Shown one piece after another: positions 23,928 to 33,811 of a stretch of DNA of 64,000 nucleotides. Position 1 is the first letter of the stretch; every line of letters begins with the position of its first letter. The notes under the pieces were generated by a model, which ran no database searches, was not told where the DNA came from, and worked only from the letters and a program-made list of their open reading frames with translations. Source of the DNA: Marinomonas sp. SBI8L (GTDB lineage Bacteria; Pseudomonadota; Gammaproteobacteria; Pseudomonadales; Marinomonadaceae); contig NZ_JSEO01000016.1 in the NCBI RefSeq assembly GCF_001624705.1, positions 1-64,000 on the forward strand. The letters are read 5' to 3'. A program made the position numbers and the translations under genes.

Positions 23928-24845
23928 CTATATTGTCGCTTCAAACTTAGAAACCACTGCATCAATGAATAATTGAACCGCTTGTGTTCTCAACTGAGTT
24001 GGAGGGCGGACAATATAGATGCCGCCTTCTCTGAGCTTCCAGTTAGGCAGTAATTCTTGTAACAAGCCAGATTTCAAATCCTTTTTGACGGTAAAATCAG
24101 GCAAAATGCCAAAATAACGACCTGTCACCAAAGCCTCTCTAATCGCTAATGTCGTATTAAATGTGAGATTTGTATTGAGCAAAACTTCGCAATCTTGATC
24201 TTTTACATCTGGAGTGGGTTTGTGAGTGAAAACGCGAGCCGAATTGTCGATAACATTGTAGGCTGCAAAGGGCAGTGAGGGTAAATCCATTGGTGTTTTG
24301 GGAGAGTAATCCCTTGCAAATTCTGGGGTGCATAAGGCAACCTCACGAAAGGAGCCAATTTTTCTTGCGCGATTCGTTGAATCTTGTAACCAACCAACTC
24401 TAAAAGATAAATCATAGCGCTTAGCCACTATGTCTTTTACTTCGTCACTTAAATCTACTTCAATTTTAACTTTGGGATATTGAGCACAAAATTCTGCAAT
24501 AACGGGTGCTAATTGAAAGACACCTAAATCAATTGGCGATGTTAGCCTGATAAGCCCACTGGGTTCATGGCTATCTTCAGCGGCAGTATCAAATGCATAT
24601 TGTGCATATTTAAGGGCTTCTTTACTGCGAGTGTAAAACGCTTCACCTGTTTCAGTGGCATGTAAATGACGTGTGTTTCTCACTACTAGGCTAACACCTA
24701 GCTCTTCTTCTAAAAGTTGCAATTGTTTACTGACAACGGCTTTGCTTAACCCAAGCCTTTCGGCCGCTGCCGTAATGGTTTTCTCTTCAATAATGGCAAC
24801 AAAATAGGTGAGTCGATTTAAATTATATTTTGAGTTTGTATTCAT
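23928..24845 (-). CDS. LysR-family regulator
   Basis: 305 residues. The N-terminal helix-turn-helix is KTITAAAERLGLSKAVVSKQLQLLEEELG (about residues 18-46, read in segments), typical of the AaeR/DmlR branch, which also has the SGLIRLTSPIDLG transition. It is convergent with dsdC (19 bases apart) and divergent from the DsbA-like gene, 111 bases away, so it probably controls the redox operon 24957-28067. Ligand unknown. Confidence 0.8.
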   Translation of the reverse strand: MNTNSKYNLNRLTYFVAIIEEKTITAAAERLGLSKAVVSKQLQLLEEELGVSLVVRNTRHLHATETGEAFYTRSKEALKYAQYAFDTAAEDSHEPSGLIRLTSPIDLGVFQLAPVIAEFCAQYPKVKIEVDLSDEVKDIVAKRYDLSFRVGWLQDSTNRARKIGSFREVALCTPEFARDYSPKTPMDLPSLPFAAYNVIDNSARVFTHKPTPDVKDQDCEVLLNTNLTFNTTLAIREALVTGRYFGILPDFTVKKDLKSGLLQELLPNWKLREGGIYIVRPPTQLRTQAVQLFIDAVVSKFEATI

Positions 24846-24956
24846 TGTAAGTAAAAAGCTGACACAGTTTATTTGTAATCAATCTATCACGAACGATCCT
24901 TGGCTTGTATAGTTTTTCTGACTTATTGCTGTGCATTTAAATGGGAAAAAGCAAAA

Positions 24957-25619
24957 ATGAAAGACACTCAATTCATCATAATTTATGACACCTATTGTGG
25001 TTGGTGTTATGGCGCAGCGCCGCTTTTTGATGCACTGGTTGAAACCGGTGCTCAAGTGAAAGTGCTCCATCGTCATTTGTTTCAAGGTATGAATGCGCCA
25101 AGAATGAAAGATGGAAAAGGGGATTTTATATTGAAAATGGATGCTCATATCTCATCTCTTACTGGGCAAGTATTTAGTCAGGCATATCAAGACAATGTGG
25201 TTTTATCTGATGCTGAAATCTTAGATTCAACCTACTCAGCGCTAGCGGCTGCTTTGGTGCATGAGCAAGGACCAGTGAAAGAGTTTTCTCTTCGTCAAAG
25301 GCTAGAAAAGCAAAGGTTTATTAATGGGGTTTCAGCTCAAAACAGAGACGTTGTAGTACAAACATTGATTGTGGAGGGGGTCGAGCCGGATTCCGCTCAG
25401 CTCTTTGATAATGCAGAAAACATCGCTAAGGCATCTGAGATATCTCAACAGGCGATTGAATTAATGGCACGAGTGAGCTCAGGCGGTGTGCCAACACTTG
25501 TCAAAATAACAGATGGCCATATCGAAAAAATTGATCACTCAGCACTTTATGGGCAACCAGAATTAATAAAAACGTTAGTGAGTGCCAATACAAAAGGTTC
25601 AAGTATTAGCATTATTTAG
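24957..25619 (+). CDS. DsbA-family cytoplasmic thioredoxin-like oxidoreductase
   Basis: 220 residues from ATG 24957. It opens with a thioredoxin-fold strand and the active site CGWC (IIYDTYCGWCYGAAP, Cys14 and Cys17), then a helical insert and the cis-proline strand SSGGVPTLVKI. No signal peptide, so it acts in the cytoplasm, like FrnE-type DsbA relatives. First gene of a three-gene operon: a glutathione transferase follows after 44 bases and a flavin reductase fusion after that. The operon looks aimed at thiol or electrophile stress, or at reduction of a xenobiotic. Confidence 0.8.
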   Translation: MKDTQFIIIYDTYCGWCYGAAPLFDALVETGAQVKVLHRHLFQGMNAPRMKDGKGDFILKMDAHISSLTGQVFSQAYQDNVVLSDAEILDSTYSALAAALVHEQGPVKEFSLRQRLEKQRFINGVSAQNRDVVVQTLIVEGVEPDSAQLFDNAENIAKASEISQQAIELMARVSSGGVPTLVKITDGHIEKIDHSALYGQPELIKTLVSANTKGSSISII

Positions 25620-25663
25620 AACGACTTTTAACATTGCAGACTAAACATTAAGGAGAACAAATT

Positions 25664-26272
25664 ATGATTACACTATACGGTCATCCTATATCAGGTAATA
25701 GCCACCGCGTGGCAAATTTTTTGAATATTCTAGGCGTCGACTTTACTGAAAAGTTGGTTAATCTAGCAGAAGGGGAGCACAAATCAGCTGAATATCTAGC
25801 CATAAACCCGCTAGGGCAAGTGCCTGCTTTGAGCCATGACTCAGTCACCTTGAGAGATTCTACTGCGATATTGATTTATCTAGCCCGCACGTTTGATAAA
25901 ACCAATACTTGGTGGCCAGAAGATACCTTAACTCAAGCCAACATCCAGCAATGGTTATCGGTTGCAGTACATGAAGTCATGAATGGCCCTTTTGTGTTGC
26001 GAGCAATACAGCTTTTTGGCATGCCAGCAGACGAAGCACAAGCAAGAGAAAAGACTGAAAAACTCTTTGGAGAGCTGTTTGAGCCTCATTTGAAAGAGAC
26101 AAAATGGCTGGTTGGAGAGACTCCGTCGATAGCTGATATTGCCTGCTATAGCTATATTGCCCGTGTTAATGAAGGCAACTTTAGCCTTGATGCTTACCCA
26201 GCGATTCAGCAATGGTTGCGTAACATAGAAGCCATTGAAGGCTTTAAACCTATGATGCACGCCGGTAACTAA
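25664..26272 (+). CDS. Glutathione S-transferase
   Basis: 202 residues. Thioredoxin-like N-domain (residues 1-78) with MITLYGHPISGNSHRVANFL, cis-proline in GQVPAL and the glutathione-binding RDSTAILIYLA, then the helical C-domain with the family N-capping box PSIADIACYSYIA. Ser10/Asn11 region may supply the catalytic hydroxyl. It conjugates or transfers glutathione; substrate unknown. A good ribosome site (AAGGAG) precedes the ATG. Second gene in the operon. Confidence 0.88.
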   Translation: MITLYGHPISGNSHRVANFLNILGVDFTEKLVNLAEGEHKSAEYLAINPLGQVPALSHDSVTLRDSTAILIYLARTFDKTNTWWPEDTLTQANIQQWLSVAVHEVMNGPFVLRAIQLFGMPADEAQAREKTEKLFGELFEPHLKETKWLVGETPSIADIACYSYIARVNEGNFSLDAYPAIQQWLRNIEAIEGFKPMMHAGN

Positions 26273-26297
26273 AATTATTAATTGGGGGGCGCTTGCT

Positions 26298-28067
26298 ATG
26301 CCTAACGAAGAGTCTAATAAACCGTCTAATCCAGACAAAAATACTGGTAAATTCCCATATCATCAGGGCGAATTAGCCGCTCAAGATAAAGCGGGTACCC
26401 GTGGGGCCGCGTCTGAATTAGCCGCAGGTAAGCGTAGTGCCCTCAATTTTTTAGCGAACCATGATGCGTTCTTAGCCGCTCAATCATTTGCTGCGATGAG
26501 TAGTGTGGACTTGAATACGGGGAATGTATGGCTAACCCCCTTGTTTGCAAAAGCAGGGGATCTTAGTGCCGTCACTGAAAACGAAATTGTTATTTCTTCT
26601 CAGAGTATTCCCGACAATGACATGCTTAATAGGGTTGAATCAGGTACGCCATTCTCTTTATTGGGAATTGATCTAAATAGACGGATTCGACATCGCATTA
26701 ATGGCGTGGCATTGGGCTTCGAAGATAATGACGATAGGCGTCTTCATCTTCAGGTAAATGAATACACACCAAACTGCCCAAAATACATTAACCGTAGAGA
26801 AATTATTCTTGATGCGAACAATGCTGAATCCATCAATAGGAGGGCAAAGAGAGAAGAACGCACAAGCCTGACAAAAGAAGACCAAGACTTTATTCAAGCG
26901 ATGGATACATTATGGATTGGTAGTTATGCGCCAGATATTGGGGCAGATTGTAATCATCGTGGCGGTAAGCCAGGGTTTATTCGAGTGACCTCTCCAACTA
27001 CCATTGAATGGCCAGAGTATCGTGGGAATGGCATGTTTTTTACCTCGGGTAATTTGGAGGTCAATGACAGAGCTGGCGTCACTGTGGTGGATTTCGAGAC
27101 AGGTAGCATGATTCAAATGACAGGTCGTGCGCTGGTAGATTGGGACCATGATGGCCGCTATGAAGGGGCATCTAGAGCCATTGTTTTCCATATTGAGCGT
27201 ATAGTACGTACCGATAACGTCACGAGTCATAGATGGAGGAGATTGGATTATTCTCCTTACAATCCCGCCATCCTTGGTAAGGATAGCGCGAACAGTGACA
27301 GCGCTATCGACGACCCTTCTATAAATGGTAATGAGCGCCCTATAAAAGCGGCGCTAGTCAAAATTGTTGAAGAGACTGAAACCGTTAAAACATTTCGTTT
27401 TGTGGTCTCACATCGAATTGCTTTTTTGCCGGGCCAATACGCCAGTTTTGAATTTAATAATATTCCAGGAGGCGCCACCTCAGAAGTGAGAACTTGGACT
27501 TTGTCCGAAACACCAAATAGCTTAAATGGTGATAATACGTTAGATATTAGTGTAAAACGTGTGCCAAATGGTTTAGTCACAAATTGGCTCCATGATCATG
27601 CCGAGTTAGGTTTAGAGGTTGTATTAAAGGGGATTCAAGGTGAAATGACAGCCATCACATTAGATGCTGATACTCAAACGCCCCTTGTACCCGAACAGCT
27701 TCTTTTATTAAGCGCTGGGATTGGCATCACCCCTAATTTAGCCATGGTGAGGGGGATTGGCGCCTTTTCATTACAAGATAAAACCAAGGTGACAATGATT
27801 CATGTGGAGAGGTATCAGCGACATCTGCTTAGCCATCATGAGCTTGTTCGCCGTTCAAACAACTATCCAGATTTTAGCTACACAAATATTATCACCAGTG
27901 AGCAAGGGCGTTTAACAAAAGTGCAATTAGAGGCTCTGGTTCCAAATCCGAAAGACCAACAAGCTTATGTTTGTGGCCCAGCGTCATTTATGGAGCAGAT
28001 GACGGAATACTTAGCTTCAATTGGTGTACCTGTGGCAAACATTCATACCGAGGCTTTTGATTTTTAA
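26298..28067 (+). CDS. Pyridoxamine-phosphate-oxidase-fold and ferredoxin-reductase fusion
   Basis: 589 residues. Residues about 40-315 look like an FMN-binding split-barrel (PNPOx-like) protein (SSVDLNTGNVWLTPLF, IDLNRRIRHRINGVA, SPTTIEWPEYRGNGMF, TGRALVDWD). Residues about 345-589 are a ferredoxin-NADP-reductase module: FAD site RTWTLSETP, NAD(P) site LLLLSAGIGITPNLAM and YVCGPASFM. The chain stops right after the reductase at EAFDF, where many relatives carry a plant-type 2Fe-2S domain; that domain is absent here. Probably moves electrons from NAD(P)H through FAD to an FMN barrel. The physiological acceptor is unknown. It ends the redox operon. Confidence 0.75.
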   Translation: MPNEESNKPSNPDKNTGKFPYHQGELAAQDKAGTRGAASELAAGKRSALNFLANHDAFLAAQSFAAMSSVDLNTGNVWLTPLFAKAGDLSAVTENEIVISSQSIPDNDMLNRVESGTPFSLLGIDLNRRIRHRINGVALGFEDNDDRRLHLQVNEYTPNCPKYINRREIILDANNAESINRRAKREERTSLTKEDQDFIQAMDTLWIGSYAPDIGADCNHRGGKPGFIRVTSPTTIEWPEYRGNGMFFTSGNLEVNDRAGVTVVDFETGSMIQMTGRALVDWDHDGRYEGASRAIVFHIERIVRTDNVTSHRWRRLDYSPYNPAILGKDSANSDSAIDDPSINGNERPIKAALVKIVEETETVKTFRFVVSHRIAFLPGQYASFEFNNIPGGATSEVRTWTLSETPNSLNGDNTLDISVKRVPNGLVTNWLHDHAELGLEVVLKGIQGEMTAITLDADTQTPLVPEQLLLLSAGIGITPNLAMVRGIGAFSLQDKTKVTMIHVERYQRHLLSHHELVRRSNNYPDFSYTNIITSEQGRLTKVQLEALVPNPKDQQAYVCGPASFMEQMTEYLASIGVPVANIHTEAFDF

Positions 28068-28252
28068 AAGCTTTTAAGGTGGAGTGAGCTTTTAAGCTAG
28101 CTCGTTTCGAAACTTGATAGGGTACCTTAATAACGAATAAACAGCCTTGATCTTCTATTGTTTGAAGTCTTCATTCAAAAAAAGAAAGGTTGCTTATTCG
28201 TTGGCGTGTCGACAATTATTTATGCTTAGCTGGTTAGATAATCATAGCTATT

Positions 28253-29242
28253 TTAATTAGTTAGATGAGCATAGCTATCAAGGAAACGTTTGTACTTATG
28301 CTGTCCACAGGTATAAGCCTGATACTTAGCCGGGTTTTCCTCACTTTGACAGCTTGGTACAACACTCACTTCAGCATCAAAATCCAGATCGATAAAGAAA
28401 GGAATAGAATAACGCTCTTTACCACTGGTATTGATCACTCTGTGTAGGGTAGAGATATATTTATCATTGGTAAATGTCTGTACCAAATCCCCAATATTGA
28501 CGATAAAGGTGTCCTCAACGGGTGGCGCGCTGACCCATTCCCCATCACGGTTTTGTACTTGTAAACCTCCTATATCATCTTGGGACAATATGGTTAGAAA
28601 ACCATAGTCCGTATGGGCACCGATACCGATTTCTTCTTGGCTTATAGGGCCTTCTTGAGGCGGGTAGTGGAGTAACCTTTGAATGGTAATAGGCTTTTTC
28701 TGTAGCTTGGCAAAATAGTCTGCCTCTAGATCCAAGCTTAAAGCAATGGCACTGATGAGTTTACGGGATAAGACCATCATAGCTTCATGATATTGCTCGA
28801 AGGTTTGTTTAAATTCAGCCGGATCTTCAGGCATTTGGTTAGGGCCAAAAAAGGGTGAAACAGCTTCTTCATTTAAACCAAAATCAAAACACTCTTTAAA
28901 ATCACGAGTGTTTTCAGGGTCTACATTCTCCCCGTACATAGGAATATAGCCTCTTAGGGTTTGACCCGAATTCACTATATTCAAGGCTTGTTTTTGTGCC
29001 AATGGTAAATCGAAAAACGCTTGAGCTTGATCGTAGGCTTTTTTAATCAGTTGCTTATTAACGCCATGGTTTTTGATATAGAGAAAACCGACATTTTTAC
29101 AGACATCGCCAATCTCATTTGCTACCGCCATTGGGTCACTACCATCAATGAGTTTAGCAAGGTCAATAATGGGGATTTCATTGAACGAAGTGGACTTACT
29201 TTCTAGACGAGAATCGAATTGGCTAGCGGTTGAAATTGACAT
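28253..29242 (-). CDS. 2-oxoglutarate/Fe(II) oxygenase (isopenicillin-N-synthase type)
   Basis: 329 residues. N-terminal DIOX_N block (IPIIDLAKLIDG, GFLYIKNHGV) and the catalytic iron triad His210-x-Asp212 (GAHTDYGFLTIL) and His267 (STLHRVIN), with Arg277 in ERYSIPFF binding 2-oxoglutarate. The family oxidises small molecules, including amino acids and their derivatives. It is the last gene of a minus-strand run that starts with proV, after a GlxA regulator, so it may act on the imported compound. Substrate not readable from sequence. Confidence 0.85.
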   Translation of the reverse strand: MSISTASQFDSRLESKSTSFNEIPIIDLAKLIDGSDPMAVANEIGDVCKNVGFLYIKNHGVNKQLIKKAYDQAQAFFDLPLAQKQALNIVNSGQTLRGYIPMYGENVDPENTRDFKECFDFGLNEEAVSPFFGPNQMPEDPAEFKQTFEQYHEAMMVLSRKLISAIALSLDLEADYFAKLQKKPITIQRLLHYPPQEGPISQEEIGIGAHTDYGFLTILSQDDIGGLQVQNRDGEWVSAPPVEDTFIVNIGDLVQTFTNDKYISTLHRVINTSGKERYSIPFFIDLDFDAEVSVVPSCQSEENPAKYQAYTCGQHKYKRFLDSYAHLTN

Positions 29243-29329
29243 AATTAAATACCTTCATGGCGTTGTTTTATGTCTTTCAGTGTCGCTGAAGCCGAGGCTT
29301 CACTTATATAACAAAAGCGAAATATCCTG

Positions 29330-30319
29330 CTAGTTTAACGATGAATTTACCTGTCTTATCTCAGATGGGCTTTGGTTATATAAGTCCTTGAAACATTTAC
29401 TGAAATGGCTTTGTGAACTGAAACCTGTAGCTTGTGCCACCTTGGTTAAACTGAGGTGGGTTTCTTCTATCATTTTACGGGCTTGTTGTAGGCGTAAACG
29501 TAGATAATAACGGCCAGGGCTAATCTGTTCATACTTCTGAAAAACGGTTTCTAGGTTTCTTTGAGTAGTCCCGATTTTGTTGGCAAGAGTCGTTATTTGA
29601 TAAGGGTGGCTAATGTGTTTTTCCATTAACTCGACGGCGGCGCCTAAACAAGGTGATTTCATTCTTAGGTTAAGATGACGACGGCTGGTTTGTATTTCTT
29701 CACTGCTACGAATGCGTTCAAGCAGGAATTGCTGTGAGGTATTGTGTGCAAAATCGCGTCCGTGATCTTGGCTAATGAGGTAAAGCAACATGTCTAATGT
29801 GGCTGTACCACCCGCACTGGTCAAAAGAGTATCTGTGACAGTGTAGAGGTTTTCTTGAATCGGAATATCAGGGTAAAGCTCTGTAAATGTGGTTTTGTAT
29901 TCGGGTACCAAGGTGCAGCTTTTGCCTTGTAATAAGCCTGCTTTTGCAAGAATAAAGCTGGCGCAACTGAGCGCCGCTATACGTCCTTTTTTACGGGCGA
30001 CACGGCGCAATAAACTAAATAGGGCAGGGTTATCGTAATCCGCTGTATTTAGATAACCACAGACAAATATTAGATCGCTATTTTGGCAGAGATTTAGGTC
30101 CCCACTGGTTTCAATGGGAACATGGTTTGAGCTTGTGACAGTGGTTTGATGGTTTGAGCTTATGTCACTTGATAGAGGCAGATGAGCATGGCAAATTTGA
30201 TATTGATACACCTCTTCACCACAAAGTAGATTAGCCACACTTAAGGCTTCAATCGCTAGTGAAAAAGAGGTTAGAGCAAAGCCGGGTAACAAGATAAAAC
30301 TGACTTTAACCTGTTTCAT
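29330..30319 (-). CDS. GlxA-family AraC regulator (DJ-1/PfpI domain plus HTH)
   Basis: 329 residues from the ATG at 30319, preferred to one 13 codons upstream because AGGATGG lies before it. Residues 1-165 are a DJ-1/PfpI-like domain (ALSCASFILAKAGLL with the nucleophile-elbow cysteine). Residues 225-325 are an AraC HTH pair (ITTLANKIGTTQRNLETVF and LTKVAQATGFSSQSHFSKCF). Relatives GbdR and CdhR control betaine and carnitine catabolism. Located between the MmgE/PrpD gene and the oxygenase gene, so it likely regulates this cluster in response to a betaine-like inducer. Confidence 0.85.
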   Translation of the reverse strand: MKQVKVSFILLPGFALTSFSLAIEALSVANLLCGEEVYQYQICHAHLPLSSDISSNHQTTVTSSNHVPIETSGDLNLCQNSDLIFVCGYLNTADYDNPALFSLLRRVARKKGRIAALSCASFILAKAGLLQGKSCTLVPEYKTTFTELYPDIPIQENLYTVTDTLLTSAGGTATLDMLLYLISQDHGRDFAHNTSQQFLLERIRSSEEIQTSRRHLNLRMKSPCLGAAVELMEKHISHPYQITTLANKIGTTQRNLETVFQKYEQISPGRYYLRLRLQQARKMIEETHLSLTKVAQATGFSSQSHFSKCFKDLYNQSPSEIRQVNSSLN

Positions 30320-30492
30320 TTGGGTTCCATCCTGTGTTGTGTTTGCTCTGTATAGCACGAGTTTTACTATATTGGATTGAGCTTAATTAAACTTATCCAT
30401 TTTACCGCTTAATAAGACTCATAGAGGCATTATTAATGATACTAGCGGCAAAATGATTCTTTTTTATTAGATAGATTAATTAGGTCGTTTAA

Positions 30493-31827
30493 CTAGGGAG
30501 ACATAAGCTGGTTAAAGAGTGCCTCACAGTTCTTTGCCTGTTCTAAGGTATCAATCGCATTGAGTATTGAGTCCATTCTCTCTTGGCTAAAATTAACCGA
30601 AGCAAGCAACTCAAATTTAGCTTTGAACTCGGCTTGGCTCATGGCCGTTTCTGGGTCACCTTTTGCTTGAGTAATGGGGCTAGTTAAGCAGCGTCCGTCT
30701 TTCAGTTGAATACTGACTCTTGAGAGTATTTCTTCTGGAAAACGATCTGATAAATCTTGCGCTTCTGTTATCTCGATCAAACGGCTAATTTGCAAGATAT
30801 CTTCTGCCTGTATGGCATCTCCTGTTACTTCATTTGGGCCCACTTGACCACGGCTGATTAATGCCGCTAAAGGAAAAGCTAAACCATACTGGGCTTCATC
30901 TGCGTTCTTGGGAAAATGCCCTTGTAAGCGCATGGACTCGTGGAAGGTTTCTACCTTGACTGAGTCGATATTGGCTGGCGTGATTTCAGGCGAATGGCGC
31001 ATCATGCTGGTCACAGCCGTTAGCGCTGGCTGCGCCCAACGACACACAGGCCAAGGTTTGAAGTATTGGGCATCTATTTCCCATCGTGTGCCTAGGTCAT
31101 TCCAACAATGGCTTAACCTGTTCTTTTCTACTGTTTCGGCTGGTGCTCCAGTGATACCTGCTTGTGCCATGAATAAGGCATTCACACCTGCATAAGCTCC
31201 TGCTCCATGGGCATCTCGTAACATGGAGGGAAAATCTACTAGACGCATCATGGGGCAACGGGGGCCAAAATACTCAGCGATACCTAACGCATGTTGGAAT
31301 TCTTCTTGGTTTAAACCTAATAATCTTGCACCGCCGCAGACGACCCCTAAACCTGAAAATGCCCCAGAGGCATGATATTCACTGGCACTGTCCGTCAAGG
31401 CAACACCTGCTCTGAGTGCTGTTTCATAAGCGATAGTCACCGCGATTAAAAACTCTTCGCCAGTGATGTTTCTACCTCGTTCATGACAGGCATCGGCAAT
31501 AGCAAGAAGGGCTGGAATGACCGTCGCTCCAGCATGACCTTTAGAAGTGAAGTGGCCTTCATGGGCATCAAGGCTATCGGCACTGAATCCGCCAGCCCAA
31601 GCCGCACCTAAAGGGCTAACATGGCGGCCATCAAATAATAGACGACAGCTTAATTTATTGGCTGGGTAATGTTCAGCTGCAAAGTGACGAATATTATCAC
31701 TGGTCTGGTTTTTCTTGGCACCAGCAAGGACACCGACAATATCCATTAAAGAGGTTTTGATTAGGGCGCGGCTTTTTTCAGGTACCTGATTAAACTGCAA
31801 GTTTTGGACAAAATTGAATAACAACAT
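30493..31827 (-). CDS. MmgE/PrpD-family protein
   Basis: 444 residues. The family includes 2-methylcitrate dehydratase, iminodisuccinate epimerase and cis-aconitate decarboxylase. Typical blocks: SLMDIVGVLAGA near residue 28, AAWAGGFSADSLDAHEGH with the catalytic-region Asp-His (about residues 76-93), GHAGATVIPALLA and FKPWPVCRWAQPALTA. It has no methylcitrate synthase or lyase nearby, so a role in the propionate pathway is unlikely. Position after the ProVWX and solute-binding genes suggests it dehydrates or epimerises an intermediate of the same pathway. Confidence 0.8.
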   Translation of the reverse strand: MLLFNFVQNLQFNQVPEKSRALIKTSLMDIVGVLAGAKKNQTSDNIRHFAAEHYPANKLSCRLLFDGRHVSPLGAAWAGGFSADSLDAHEGHFTSKGHAGATVIPALLAIADACHERGRNITGEEFLIAVTIAYETALRAGVALTDSASEYHASGAFSGLGVVCGGARLLGLNQEEFQHALGIAEYFGPRCPMMRLVDFPSMLRDAHGAGAYAGVNALFMAQAGITGAPAETVEKNRLSHCWNDLGTRWEIDAQYFKPWPVCRWAQPALTAVTSMMRHSPEITPANIDSVKVETFHESMRLQGHFPKNADEAQYGLAFPLAALISRGQVGPNEVTGDAIQAEDILQISRLIEITEAQDLSDRFPEEILSRVSIQLKDGRCLTSPITQAKGDPETAMSQAEFKAKFELLASVNFSQERMDSILNAIDTLEQAKNCEALFNQLMSP

Positions 31828-31907
31828 GTTTTATATCCAAGCGTGAATAGAAAGAAAATGAGCCATCCGTGGCGGTTTTACATCTCGTAGGAAAGACGAA
31901 AGCAGGT

Positions 31908-32645
31908 TTAAAGCTGATTAAATTGCTTAAGAATTTTTTCGTAGGTGCCATTGCTTTGAATCATGACAAACCCAGTATTAAAGTCATCGCGAATTTTCTC
32001 TGAATTGGCAATCTCTTTAGAGATCATCACATACAGATCATTTTTTTCGATGGGAGGCTGCACCATAGCGAAATGGCTAGGTTCAAACCCTAATTTGCTA
32101 GCAGCACTTTTCACCACAGTGAGGTTGTCGGCGAAAAGATTTATTTCACCCTTTTGTAGCGCCGTAATGCCAGCCTCTGTGCCTGCATAAGGTTGTAGCT
32201 GAGTGAAGGAATAAGCGTCAAAGCTCTGACTAACTACAGCGCCTTCTATTTTGCCTATCTTATATTGATCTAGCATTTCATAAGAGGAGTAGAAGTCTAG
32301 ATCTAAGTCCTTATGCTTAATCACACCGCTAAAGACTGAGTAGATAGGGATAGAAACATGATAATCTTGGGCCCGTTCATCTGAGTAAAATGCGCCCACC
32401 AGCACATCCTTTTCTCCCACTTTTACTTGCCTCATGGCTTCTTTCCACTGGGTAAATTCAAGCTCACTTTGATAACCAGACGCTTTAAAGGACTCTCTAA
32501 CAATGGCAGAAATGAAACCGCCTTGCTCTAGGTTATCTCCATAATAGGGTGCCCAATTTGTGGTGGTCAAAGAGACATCTTGTGCATGTGAAAAACTAGC
32601 AAGGCCTAAGCCTAAAACGAATGTAGCCATCTTAATTGTTTTCAA
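31908..32645 (-). CDS. Periplasmic amino-acid-type solute-binding protein
   Basis: 245 residues with a signal peptide (MKTIKMATFVLGLGLASFSHA, cut before QDVSLT). The rest is an SBP_bac_3-type domain (TTNWAPYYGDNLEQGGFISAIVRESF, VGEKDVLVGAFYSDERAQDY, FADNLTVVKSAASKLG in separate segments). No partner permease is adjacent; ProW/ProV are of another class. It may be a stand-alone sensor or binding protein, or feed a transporter encoded elsewhere. It sits between proX and the PrpD-like gene on the same strand. Confidence 0.8.
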   Translation of the reverse strand: MKTIKMATFVLGLGLASFSHAQDVSLTTTNWAPYYGDNLEQGGFISAIVRESFKASGYQSELEFTQWKEAMRQVKVGEKDVLVGAFYSDERAQDYHVSIPIYSVFSGVIKHKDLDLDFYSSYEMLDQYKIGKIEGAVVSQSFDAYSFTQLQPYAGTEAGITALQKGEINLFADNLTVVKSAASKLGFEPSHFAMVQPPIEKNDLYVMISKEIANSEKIRDDFNTGFVMIQSNGTYEKILKQFNQL

Positions 32646-32782
32646 TGGTTTACCTCATTTTGTAAAGTGAATGCTTATTTTTATGATCAAAATAGAACTA
32701 ATAAAGGGCACTTTTCCCTAAAGACTCGCGGCTTAATTAGCAAGCTAGCCCTAGGGAAAGTCCTTATTCTTTATTGGTGAGA

Positions 32783-33811
32783 TTACATAGCAGCGCGGGC
32801 CGCTTCTAACCAACTATCGTATTTAGCTTGGTTAGAAGAAATCCATTCTTGGGCATGGCGTTTAATGTCTTTCATAGACTTCTCGCCATTTTGCATTTTA
32901 AGGTTTTGTGCGCTTTCATCACTGGCACTGATTTGGACTAGCGATAAGAATTTAGTCGCTGCTGGGTTATCTTCAGCAAAGTCCTTATTCAAGATTGATT
33001 GGATCTGGTCAACCGCGAAGCCTAGGTTTTTACCATTAAAGCTAGTGTTAACTGAGTTGTTGCCATCTGGTAGGTCGGTTTTTGGTACTTCTAACCACAC
33101 CACGTCTTCATTTTCGACCAATACACCTGCAATCCACTGAGGCACCCAAGTGTAATAAAGAATAGATTGGCCTTCGTTATAACGTGTGATGGTATCCGCC
33201 ATAAGAGCAAAGTAAGAACCACGGTTATGATTGACTGTATCACCAAGGCCATAAGCGTCTATGTGATGGTCGATAACAAGCTCACAACCCCAACCTGGGT
33301 TACAACCTGTTAAGTCTGCTTTACCATCATTATCTGCATCAAAGAGCTTAGCAATTTCAGGTTTTTTCAGATCAGTTAGCTGGGTGATATTGTGCTTTTC
33401 AGCGGTTTTCTTATCGATTAGGTAACCTTGCAATACGCCAGGAATCACATTGCCGGCTTTAACTAGCGTGTCGTCACCACCCGCTTTCTTGTAGAAGGTT
33501 TTATGTAATTCTTCCCACGCATGTACACTAAAGTCCGCATCTCCGTATGAAAGAGCCAGCATCAAGGTGGCGTATTCTGTTTCTTTTGGCTCTTCAACTT
33601 CATAGCCAAGCGCTTCTAGACCGGCAATGGCAATTTCACCACGAAAGCGTTCTTCCGCAATGGTTGGGAAGATAGGCGTAATTTCTACCCCTTTACCCGG
33701 CATCGTCTCTGCTGCAGAAGCGATACTCGACATTGTCAGAGCAGAAAAAGAAGCGGCTGCTGTCAATGAGAATAAGGTTTTAGAAAGTGCTTTTAAGCGT
33801 GATTGCATCAT
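32783..33811 (-). CDS. proX: Glycine betaine/proline betaine-binding protein ProX
   Basis: 342 residues from the ATG at 33811, with GAGGA at the right distance; a signal peptide ends near ASAAETM. It matches ProX over its length: GCNPGWGCELVIDHHIDAYGL, NHNRGSYFALMADTI, ILYYTWVPQWIAG, NPAATKFLSLVQIS. Trp residues in those blocks form the aromatic cage for a quaternary ammonium group. It delivers glycine betaine, proline betaine or similar compounds to ProW/ProV. Clusters with catabolic genes, so it may serve nutrition as well as osmoprotection. Confidence 0.93.
   Translation of the reverse strand: MMQSRLKALSKTLFSLTAAASFSALTMSSIASAAETMPGKGVEITPIFPTIAEERFRGEIAIAGLEALGYEVEEPKETEYATLMLALSYGDADFSVHAWEELHKTFYKKAGGDDTLVKAGNVIPGVLQGYLIDKKTAEKHNITQLTDLKKPEIAKLFDADNDGKADLTGCNPGWGCELVIDHHIDAYGLGDTVNHNRGSYFALMADTITRYNEGQSILYYTWVPQWIAGVLVENEDVVWLEVPKTDLPDGNNSVNTSFNGKNLGFAVDQIQSILNKDFAEDNPAATKFLSLVQISASDESAQNLKMQNGEKSMKDIKRHAQEWISSNQAKYDSWLEAARAAM

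Noticed and set aside
30493-31827. 2-methylcitrate dehydratase of the propionate pathway
   Set aside because: No methylcitrate synthase, lyase or AcnD-type partner nearby, and the gene sits with betaine transport genes.
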